Positions 1-5,657 of a stretch of 10,495 bases of DNA are shown here, piece after piece. Numbering within the stretch: the first letter of the stretch is position 1; every line of letters begins with the position of its first letter. This DNA comes from Candidatus Saccharimonadota bacterium (GTDB lineage Bacteria > Patescibacteriota > Saccharimonadia > Saccharimonadales > Saccharimonadaceae), in assembly GCA_009777365.1 (NCBI GenBank), contig WRLZ01000021.1, positions 1 to 10,495 on the forward strand, in the 5' to 3' direction. Made by a program: the position numbers and the translations under genes. The notes beneath the pieces were generated by a model, which worked only from the letters and a program-made list of their open reading frames with translations, was not told the origin of the DNA and did no database searches.

Positions 1-2
1 CG

Positions 3-941
3 CCGCATAAGTTTGAGAATGTCACGGAGGCGATTATGAAAATTCGCGAGAATGAGAAGCCTGTGAATGATCAATATATTGCTCCTTTTATTATCGTGGA
101 GAATGGCGAGCCGATTGGGAAAATTTCCGATAATGATAGTGTGATTTGGTATAATTTTCGGGCGGATCGAGCGATAGAGGCGGCAAAGGCATTTGAGCTT
201 GATGATTTCCCGTATTTTGATCGAGGAGAGCGGCCGAATGTTTATTTTGCGGGGATGAGCGAGTATGATGCGGATAATCATATTCCTTCGGGATTTTTGG
301 TTTCGCCGGTTTCGATTACGAACACGCTTGCGGATTTGCTTGACGCGAATCATATGCATCAATATGCAATAAGCGAGACTGTGAAATATGGGCATATAAC
401 ATATTACTTTGATGGGAATAGAAAGCTCTCTGGGGATTTGCATACGTATGTGGAGATAAAGAGCGACGAGGACACGTCTAGGTTTGTGCTTGAGCCGTGG
501 ATGAAATCGGCGGAAATTACGGAGGCGCTTGTCGGGGCGATAAAATCCGGGAAGTATCAATTTGTACGGGTGAATTATCCGAATGGGGATATGGTTGGGC
601 ATTTTGGGCAGTTGGAGCCGGGGATTGAGGCGGTTCTGGCAGTGGATATGGCGCTAAAGCAAGTATTTGCGGCGGTGGATGAGATGGGTGGCGTGGCGGT
701 AGTAACTGCGGATCATGGGAATGTTGAGGAGTTGGTTTATGAAGAAAATGGACTGCCAAAGACTTCGCATACGACGAGTCCGGTGCTTTTCGCGATTTAT
801 GACAATACGGAAAATGCTTCTCGCTATGAAATGGTTTATGGTGATTTTGGGCTGGCGAATGTGGCGGCGACGATTGCAGTGCTGATGGGGCTTACTCCTA
901 ATGAAAAATGGGAGCAGAGTATGATAAGGGAGAAGGAATAA
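3..941 (+). CDS. gpmI: 2,3-bisphosphoglycerate-independent phosphoglycerate mutase, C-terminal part (5' end outside window)
   Basis: This cytoplasmic glycolytic enzyme interconverts 3- and 2-phosphoglycerate through a phosphoserine intermediate and two bound metal ions. The frame is open to the left edge (PHKFENVTEAI precedes the Met at 36), so the gene is cut by the window and ATG 36 is internal. Counting from that Met, visible family motifs are NFRADR (40-45, substrate-binding arginines), ETVKYGH with the conserved lysine K117, the metal-binding DMVGH (185-189), ADHGN (225-229) and H245 in SHTTSPV. The nucleophilic serine region lies upstream, outside the window. The wording DQYIAPF, FRADR, AGMSEYD and VNYPNGDMVGH recalls the plant/trypanosomatid-type branch more than the Bacillus type; that is a judgement from memory. 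The next gene starts 1 nt after the TAA, so the two are probably co-transcribed. Confidence 0.95.
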   Translation, partial: PHKFENVTEAIMKIRENEKPVNDQYIAPFIIVENGEPIGKISDNDSVIWYNFRADRAIEAAKAFELDDFPYFDRGERPNVYFAGMSEYDADNHIPSGFLVSPVSITNTLADLLDANHMHQYAISETVKYGHITYYFDGNRKLSGDLHTYVEIKSDEDTSRFVLEPWMKSAEITEALVGAIKSGKYQFVRVNYPNGDMVGHFGQLEPGIEAVLAVDMALKQVFAAVDEMGGVAVVTADHGNVEELVYEENGLPKTSHTTSPVLFAIYDNTENASRYEMVYGDFGLANVAATIAVLMGLTPNEKWEQSMIREKE

Positions 942-942
942 A

Positions 943-1989
943 ATGAATGGTGGGGAGAATTTGGAAGTAGAGAAGCGAGACGAGATTTCGCTTGAGGCAG
1001 ATGGGGAAAATGAAACTTTCCCGGTGCCAGGGAAACCGAAATGGAGCAAAAAGAAGAAGCTGATTGTCTTTGGCGTGGTAGGCATTGTGGTTATTGTGGC
1101 GGCTTTGTTGACTTTGGTTTTTGTAATGAGGCAAGATGATGCGGACGACAATCGGAACGATGACCAGTCGGAAGAGCAGGATGATGATTTTGAACAAGAC
1201 ATAAGCGATTCGGAGGACGTGGATCCGATGGAGTGGGATACGAGGATGACGATGGCGAACTTGGCTATGGTCTGGCGAGAGGAGATGAGGGAACGACAGG
1301 GGTTTGTGGAAGTGCGGACGGACAGAATGGTGGCGACATTGCCGGGGTATGATTTCTTTACGGAAGTGCCGGCGGATGTGTTTTCGTTGACCCTGCCGGC
1401 GTCGGCGATGGATGATTGGAGCGGAACGAGTGGGCTTATAACGACATTGAATGGTGAGATTGCGGACGCATTTGATGGATGGGGATTTGAGAGGATTGCT
1501 TTTGAGAGTGCTGGAGGGTCGGATAGTGTGAGTTTTGCTATGGCGAATGATGTTGTGGTTTGCACAGTGATGAGCGGGGGATATAGCGACGGGGCGAGAA
1601 CGTATCTTGTTCAAGTTGGTTGCACGGCGCAGGAGACGGCGGCAATTTCTATGAATGAGCTTGGGGCTTTTGCGATGGCTTATGGTGTGGCGAGCGGGTC
1701 GAATGTGGTTATAAGTTTGCCGAGTATTGAAGACAGTTCGATTAGCGGGTATCAGGTTGCTAGAGGGTTTGTCGGTGGATTCGGAATGCCTGGCGGTGCG
1801 GCGGCGTTGTTTTATCGAGCGCCAGGAGGGGTTTGGAGGTTTTTCAAGGCTACGCAAAATATATTGCTCTGTACTGACTATGCGACGGACGATGTTCGCA
1901 GGGCGTTTGCGGATGATGAGTGCTTGGTGAATGCCGATGGATCGGAGATGGAGACTGCCAAGGTTGGGGAGTTTTACGAGTTGTTTTAG
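943..1989 (+). CDS. single-pass membrane protein with acidic linker and extracytoplasmic domain, unknown function
   Basis: I do not recognise a family. The 348-aa protein has an acidic, soluble N-terminus (1-30), a basic patch KPKWSKKKK (31-39), one hydrophobic helix (about 40-62), and a linker rich in Asp/Glu (65-95). A domain of about 250 residues follows, rich in Gly, Ala and Val. The basic patch before the helix predicts N-in/C-out topology, so the large domain should face outside. All four cysteines (207, 227, 310, 327) lie in that outer domain, which would allow two disulfides. The start is ATG 943, preceded by an AGAAGGA ribosome site and 1 nt from the gpmI stop, which implies an operon. 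The link with gpmI may be only positional. No signal peptidase site or lipobox is visible. A surface or secretion-related role is possible but is not shown by the sequence. Confidence 0.85.
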   Translation: MNGGENLEVEKRDEISLEADGENETFPVPGKPKWSKKKKLIVFGVVGIVVIVAALLTLVFVMRQDDADDNRNDDQSEEQDDDFEQDISDSEDVDPMEWDTRMTMANLAMVWREEMRERQGFVEVRTDRMVATLPGYDFFTEVPADVFSLTLPASAMDDWSGTSGLITTLNGEIADAFDGWGFERIAFESAGGSDSVSFAMANDVVVCTVMSGGYSDGARTYLVQVGCTAQETAAISMNELGAFAMAYGVASGSNVVISLPSIEDSSISGYQVARGFVGGFGMPGGAAALFYRAPGGVWRFFKATQNILLCTDYATDDVRRAFADDECLVNADGSEMETAKVGEFYELF

Positions 1990-2004
1990 GTGTTTATGGC
2001 AACT

Positions 2005-2023
2005 TGCCCGTGGAAACTGGGTA
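2005..2023 (+). repeat. hairpin motif TTGCCCG-N6-CTGGGTA, copy 1 (in gene-free stretch)
   Basis: Fifteen bases after the TAG at 1989, TGCCCG (2005-2010) can pair with TGGGTA (2018-2023), including two G-U pairs, around a 7-nt loop. The same 7+7 bases with the same 6-base spacing occur at 10082-10101, again just after a stop codon. There is no T-run behind it, so it is not a standard intrinsic terminator. The rest of 1990-2098 holds only a weak AT-rich hairpin near 2025-2040. Confidence 0.4.
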
Positions 2024-2098
2024 TAGTGTATTTATACTGTTATTCATCATGCTTATGTTGTAAAAATTGAATATGCGGCCTTATTTTGCGGAAATTTC

Positions 2099-2127
2099 TT
2101 GACTTTTTACTGGTGGCGAGGTAAAAT
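2099..2127 (+). promoter_or_regulatory. sigma70-type promoter for the 75-aa protein/radC/DUF4145 unit
   Basis: The -35 box is TTGACT (2099-2104) and the -10 box is TAAAAT (2122-2127). The spacer is exactly 17 bp. Each box matches the consensus at five of six positions. Transcription would begin near 2134, giving a leader of about 170 nt before the ATG at 2305. It is the only good promoter seen between 1990 and 2304. Confidence 0.7.
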
Positions 2128-2133
2128 GTAGAA

Positions 2134-2304
2134 GTGTAATAATACGGACTGAAAGATATACGTCCTTATAGAATATCGGGACGTTTGCCGTGGGGTTATT
2201 ATATTGAAATAGAGGGGTTTGTTGGCGGCAAGACCTCCTGTTTGTCATGGGCAATTGAATTGTCTCGTGGGTGAAATAAGGTAAAGTAAAAGGGAGAAAA
2301 AAGT
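2134..2304 (+). promoter_or_regulatory. long structured 5' leader with alternative hairpins and an anti-SD-like CCTCCT
   Basis: This gene-free stretch lies between the promoter and the 75-aa gene. GGAC (2146-2149) can pair with GTCC (2162-2165), but CGTCC (2161-2165) can instead pair with GGACG (2179-2183), so the two hairpins exclude each other. AGGGGT (2213-2218) can pair with ACC/CCT around a bulged T (2233-2239); that segment contains CCTCCT (2234-2239), the anti-Shine-Dalgarno core. A further 7-bp hairpin with a 3-nt loop sits at 2249-2265, just ahead of the GGGAG ribosome site (2292-2296). No known riboswitch class was recognised. Regulation by folding is an inference. Confidence 0.35.
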
Positions 2305-2532
2305 ATGAAACCAAGGCATAAATATAACATGTATTATTTCAAGAAGCTGATTGGGCAGGCGCTCGAGATTTGCTTTTTGGATGATCCGGACGGAGAGTGT
2401 ATGATAGGAATACTGCACGATTTTTTGCCGGAAGAGGATGAGCACGGACGGGATATAGTAGTGATGTTTACTGGAGGTGAGTTAGTACGATTTCCGGTGG
2501 TTGATATTGATTGGATAAAGTTGGCGAGGTAG
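2305..2532 (+). CDS. small hypothetical protein (75 aa) upstream of radC
   Basis: I do not recognise the family. The protein has no signal peptide or membrane helix. It starts with a basic, aromatic segment (KPRHKYNMYYFKK) and continues with an acidic middle (PEEDEHGRD, 42-50) between hydrophobic strand-like runs such as IVVMF, ending in VVDIDWIKLAR. This looks like a compact beta-rich domain, which is an impression rather than a match. ATG 2305 has a well-placed GGGAG (2292-2296). The TAG ends 3 nt before the radC ATG, so the two are translated from one message and possibly coupled. The size and position would suit a small regulator or adaptor, but nothing in the sequence proves either. Confidence 0.75.
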   Translation: MKPRHKYNMYYFKKLIGQALEICFLDDPDGECMIGILHDFLPEEDEHGRDIVVMFTGGELVRFPVVDIDWIKLAR

Positions 2533-2535
2533 GGT

Positions 2536-3180
2536 ATGAGGATTAAAGATAAGTTTAAGGATGATCGTCCGCGAGAGAAGATTTTGCGGAATGGCGTTCG
2601 AGCACTCTCCGATATTGAGCTTGCTATGGCTGTTATTGGCAGTGGAAACGCGCAAGCCGATGTTGTGAAGATTGCCAGAAGGCTTGACTATGTGATGAGA
2701 AATAAAGAGGGCGAGGTTGTGTATAGCGATCTAAAAGAGATTGCCGGGATGGGGCCAGCTCGTATCGCGCAGGTTTTGGCGGCGATCGAATTTGCGAAGA
2801 GGTATGGTGGGAAAGAGTCTGGATGTGTTGTTGATTCACCAGAAAAAATTTTGGCGCTAGTTGCGGATATTCGTGATAAAAAACAGGAGTATTTCGTGGC
2901 GATTACTCTTGATGGCGCTAATCGTGTCATAAAAAAGCGGGTCATTACAATAGGCACCTTGACGGCGTCTTTGGTGCATCCGCGTGAAGTTTTTGCGGAT
3001 GCGATTACGGATCGTGCGGCTAGTATTATAGTGGTGCATAATCATCCTTCGGGTAGTGTTGAACCGAGCGCGGCAGACAGGGAGGTGACGGCTAGATTAC
3101 GGGAAGCAGGACAGCTGTTGGGGATTGCGCTTGCTAACCATATAGTTGTGTCCAAGAATGGCTACAGGAGTATAATATGA
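2536..3180 (+). CDS. radC: RadC family JAMM/MPN-domain protein (UPF0758)
   Basis: The 214-aa length is close to the usual 220 or so. The N-terminus carries the family signature RPREKILRNGVRALSDIEL (11-29), then a helix-hairpin-helix-like segment IAGMGPARIAQVL (69-81), and then the JAMM metalloprotease-like domain. In the latter, HPREVF (148-153) supplies the conserved Glu, and HNHPSG (168-173) with D181 in SAAD supplies the zinc ligands His, His and Asp. All key residues are intact. The fold is that of a Zn-dependent isopeptidase, but the biological role of bacterial RadC is unsettled; the old link to DNA repair in E. coli did not hold up. RadC homologues are common on plasmids, phages and defence islands. 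Its TGA overlaps the next ATG as ATGA, which suggests translational coupling to the DUF4145 gene. Confidence 0.93.
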   Translation: MRIKDKFKDDRPREKILRNGVRALSDIELAMAVIGSGNAQADVVKIARRLDYVMRNKEGEVVYSDLKEIAGMGPARIAQVLAAIEFAKRYGGKESGCVVDSPEKILALVADIRDKKQEYFVAITLDGANRVIKKRVITIGTLTASLVHPREVFADAITDRAASIIVVHNHPSGSVEPSAADREVTARLREAGQLLGIALANHIVVSKNGYRSII

Positions 3181-3869
3181 AAAAACAGGAATATGTATTA
3201 CCGGAGTTCGCTAAAACCGAGTTCCACTGCGCGCATTGCTCGGTTTTCGCCCATCAAAGGTGGTCTATGTTGACTGCGAACGGATATAATCCCGCGGAGC
3301 CTGATAGTGCAGTTCACGACTCTGATGGTGAAAACAAGCTTTACGAGATTATTAACAGCGACTATAATGTATCGAAGTGTGCACATTGTAGAGAATACAC
3401 TTTTTGGTATAAAAAGAAAATCGTATTTCCCAGAAAGACAGCTGTTGGGTATCCGAATGATGACTTGAGTAACGCTGTGAAAGAGCTGTATAGTGAGGCG
3501 GCGCTTATTTTGTCAGATTCGCCACGGGCGGCGGCTGCGCTACTCCGATTGGCTTTACAAAAGTTACTTATTGAGCTTGGAGGGGAGGGGAGTAAGTCCA
3601 TAAATGATAATGTTGGTGATTTCGTAAAGGCCGGGAAGATTGATAGTACGGTGAAAAAGGCGATGGATTCGCTAAGAATTATTGGAAATACTAGCGTGCA
3701 TCCTGGGGAGATCGATCTGTCAGCTAAGCCAGAAAAAGTCGAGAAGCTTTTTTGGTTGATAAACTATATAGCCGATCAGATGATCACTGGGCCGAAAGAG
3801 TTGAACGAAATGTTTGATGATTTGCCGGTCAAGGCGAAGGAGGCTGTGAAGAGGAGGGATAGGGGGTGA
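3177..3869 (+). CDS. zinc-ribbon DUF4145 domain protein
   Basis: This is a 230-aa protein with two parts. The N-terminus has two CAHC knuckles (C18/C21 and C68/C71), each followed by aromatic residues, which should form one zinc ribbon or treble clef. The C-terminal part (about 100-205) is helical and carries DUF4145 hallmarks: SDSPRAAAALLRLALQKLL (113-131) and the IGN..VHPG motif (169-177). DUF4145 occurs alone or fused to restriction and helicase proteins; its molecular role is not established. ATG 3177 overlaps the radC TGA and has AGGAG 6 nt upstream, so the start is firm. The Type III R-M operon begins 169 nt downstream behind its own promoter. Involvement in defence is inferred from this neighbourhood and from the family's habits. 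Confidence 0.85.
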   Translation: MKKQEYVLPEFAKTEFHCAHCSVFAHQRWSMLTANGYNPAEPDSAVHDSDGENKLYEIINSDYNVSKCAHCREYTFWYKKKIVFPRKTAVGYPNDDLSNAVKELYSEAALILSDSPRAAAALLRLALQKLLIELGGEGSKSINDNVGDFVKAGKIDSTVKKAMDSLRIIGNTSVHPGEIDLSAKPEKVEKLFWLINYIADQMITGPKELNEMFDDLPVKAKEAVKRRDRG

Positions 3870-3935
3870 GGGGCCATAAACGATCATTTTTGTAGGGTTA
3901 TGGAGATGATAAGGGTTGGGTGAGGGATCAAGGTT

Positions 3936-3963
3936 TTGGCGTCTAGTGCCTCTGTGGTATAAT
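3936..3963 (+). promoter_or_regulatory. promoter of the Type III R-M operon, extended -10 with operator-like repeats
   Basis: A perfect TATAAT (3958-3963) is preceded by TG at 3955-3956, giving an extended -10. TTGGCG (3936-3941) serves as a weak -35 at 16 bp. The start of transcription should be near 3970, with a leader of about 69 nt to the mod ATG. The -10 sits inside an 11-bp tandem repeat (3954-3964 and 3965-3975, differing at two positions) and is bracketed by CTCTGT (3950-3955) and ACAGAG (3977-3982). Confidence 0.7.
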
Positions 3964-3982
3964 GGTGGTATGGTGAACAGAG
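3950..3982. repeat. operator-like element: 11-bp tandem repeat inside a CTCTGT/ACAGAG inverted repeat
   Basis: The units GTGGTATAATG and GTGGTATGGTG lie head to tail, one helical turn apart. The pair is flanked by a perfect 6-bp inverted repeat with a 21-bp centre. The whole element covers the -10 and the expected transcription start of mod, where a bound repressor would block the polymerase. No separate controller (C-protein) gene was recognised nearby. Confidence 0.4.
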
Positions 3983-4038
3983 TCTAATCAGTGCAAAGAG
4001 AGCAGAAAAGATATAGGTGAAAAATACAGGAGGTTGTG

Positions 4039-5655
4039 ATGGAAGATACTAATATTGAAAGAATGAAGCAAGACCTAATTGCTGAGATTGACAGACGAAT
4101 TGAGGACAAGATTATTGAACAGACGAACGCCGGCTTGCTAAAGAAGCTGATAAACGAAGCAGAAACGACCAACGAAGCGATTATGATCGCCGAACTCGGC
4201 ACCACCTATAAACGCACAGGCTTTCACTTTGACAAGCGGCTCGAGAAGATGACCGACACAATCAAATACTTCAAGAAAAATGACGAACTTTCTTTTAAGA
4301 CGGACGACAAAAACCTAACTCACAAGCTCATTATCGGCGACAATTATGACGCACTTCAAAACTTGCTCATAGAATATCGGGGTAAGATTGATATGATTTA
4401 TATTGATCCACCGTACGGCAAGGACAGTATGGGCGAGTTCGCGCAGACGAATTATGAGAATGCTATAACAAGAGATAATTTGCTTTCAATGCTTTACCCT
4501 CGTCTTATTCTAGCAAGGCAACTCCTGAGCGATAAGGGTGTGATATTTTGCAGTATCGACGATCGAAATCAGGCATATGTTAAGGGATTATTTGATGAAG
4601 TTTTTGACGAAGGTAATTTTGTTGCAAACTTAATCTGGAACACGAAGAACGCGTCAAAAGGTGTGCCGCCAGTTAGAATGATAACGGACATACATGAGTA
4701 TATTCTAGTGTATGCAAGAGGTGAAAATTTTAAGTTTAACGGTATAGCAAGAACAACCGATGACTTTTCGAACCCAGACAATGATTCGCGTGGACTTTGG
4801 CGAAAGGAGGCGCTTGTCTCGACAATCTCACAGAAAACCTTCGACATAATAGATCCAGAAACTGGCGATGTTTTTAATAGAGCATGGGCTTTCTCTCCTG
4901 AGACGATCAAGAAAATGATTAGCGAAAGAAGAGTTTTGTTCCCGAAGAGTAAAGATGGGACCCCCTTGCAGAAAAAGTTCTTTGATGACTATATAAATGA
5001 AAATCTGCCAATAAATACACAGATTGGCACCTTTCAATCACGAAAAGCGACTTCTGATTTAATGGCAATATTTGGCGGCAAGAAACTCTTTGATTTTCCA
5101 AAGCCGGTTGAGATGATAAAATTTTTAATTGAGCAGGGTAGCGGTAAAGATGCAGTTGTTCTGGATTTTTTTAGTGGTTCAGGAACAACCGGGCAGGCAG
5201 TGCTTGAACAAAATAGAGATGATGAAGATAGTCGGCGAAGGTTCATTTGCGTGCAGTTGCCAGAAGATCTTAATGGTCAGCTAAAAACTGCCAGTACGAC
5301 CCAAAGACCTATGCTAGAAGATCAGATTGCTTTATGCGAAGAATATCAGCGACCATGCTTGTTGTCAGAAATAGCTGCCGAAAGATTGCGGCGGGTAATG
5401 ACGGGTAAAGATTTTACGGGAAAAAGAATTGCATGGGCAGTAAAAAATAAGCCACTCGGTGGCAATCTTGATGTTTATAATGTTACGATGACTTCGCCTT
5501 ACTCAAATGAGCCGTTTGAGATGATTGACGAAACCTTATATGGACAGGAAAAACTAGAAGCCGCTGGCAAAATCAAGTGGGTATGCGAAAATTTTGATGG
5601 CACTCAAGCCTCAACTGAAACAGACAGCGACTACAGGAAGCGCGTCGGAGGTTAA
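4039..5655 (+). CDS. mod: Type III restriction-modification system methyltransferase (Mod)
   Basis: Mod is the DNA N6-adenine methyltransferase and specificity subunit of a Type III system; it marks host sites and guides Res. In this 538-aa protein the beta-class motif order is visible. Catalytic motif IV DPPY (123-126) comes first, in the context KIDMIYIDPPYGKDSMGEF, and AdoMet-binding motif I FSGSGTTG (378-385) comes late. The segment between them (about 195-350) should hold the target-recognition domain. The N-terminal 70 residues are charged and helical. It is shorter than the 640-odd residues of EcoP15I Mod, with both core motifs intact. I chose ATG 4039 over GTG 4036 because AGGAGG (4028-4033) is 5 nt from the ATG and only 2 nt from the GTG. 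No simple-sequence repeat that would mediate phase variation is seen. Codon use differs from the flanking housekeeping genes. The res gene starts 2 nt after the TAA. Confidence 0.93.
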   Translation: MEDTNIERMKQDLIAEIDRRIEDKIIEQTNAGLLKKLINEAETTNEAIMIAELGTTYKRTGFHFDKRLEKMTDTIKYFKKNDELSFKTDDKNLTHKLIIGDNYDALQNLLIEYRGKIDMIYIDPPYGKDSMGEFAQTNYENAITRDNLLSMLYPRLILARQLLSDKGVIFCSIDDRNQAYVKGLFDEVFDEGNFVANLIWNTKNASKGVPPVRMITDIHEYILVYARGENFKFNGIARTTDDFSNPDNDSRGLWRKEALVSTISQKTFDIIDPETGDVFNRAWAFSPETIKKMISERRVLFPKSKDGTPLQKKFFDDYINENLPINTQIGTFQSRKATSDLMAIFGGKKLFDFPKPVEMIKFLIEQGSGKDAVVLDFFSGSGTTGQAVLEQNRDDEDSRRRFICVQLPEDLNGQLKTASTTQRPMLEDQIALCEEYQRPCLLSEIAAERLRRVMTGKDFTGKRIAWAVKNKPLGGNLDVYNVTMTSPYSNEPFEMIDETLYGQEKLEAAGKIKWVCENFDGTQASTETDSDYRKRVGG

Positions 5656-5657
5656 TA

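Noticed and set aside
654..1857. Long minus-strand open frames (654-1565 and 898-1857) opposite gpmI and the membrane protein
   Set aside because: They are by-products of + strand codon use that avoids TTA, CTA and TCA. Their products are Arg/His/Pro/Ser-rich without domains, and they lie opposite well-supported genes.
2025..2040. Short AT-rich hairpin and a TATACT (2033-2038) as a second promoter or terminator after the membrane protein gene
   Set aside because: There is no -35 at a suitable distance and no U-tract. The stem is weak.
3874..3902. CCATAA...TTATGG inverted repeat after the DUF4145 gene as a terminator
   Set aside because: The stem is only 6 AT-leaning pairs with a loop of about 17 nt and there is no T-run after it. 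It is too weak to call.
3945..4010. tRNA-like look of the stretch around the R-M promoter (GTGGTATAATGG resembles a D-arm)
   Set aside because: No T-arm consensus, no anticodon stem and no closing acceptor stem can be built. The bases are better explained as a promoter with tandem repeats.
4036..4038. GTG 4036 as the mod start
   Set aside because: It lies only 2 nt from AGGAGG, whereas ATG 4039 has a workable 5-nt spacing.
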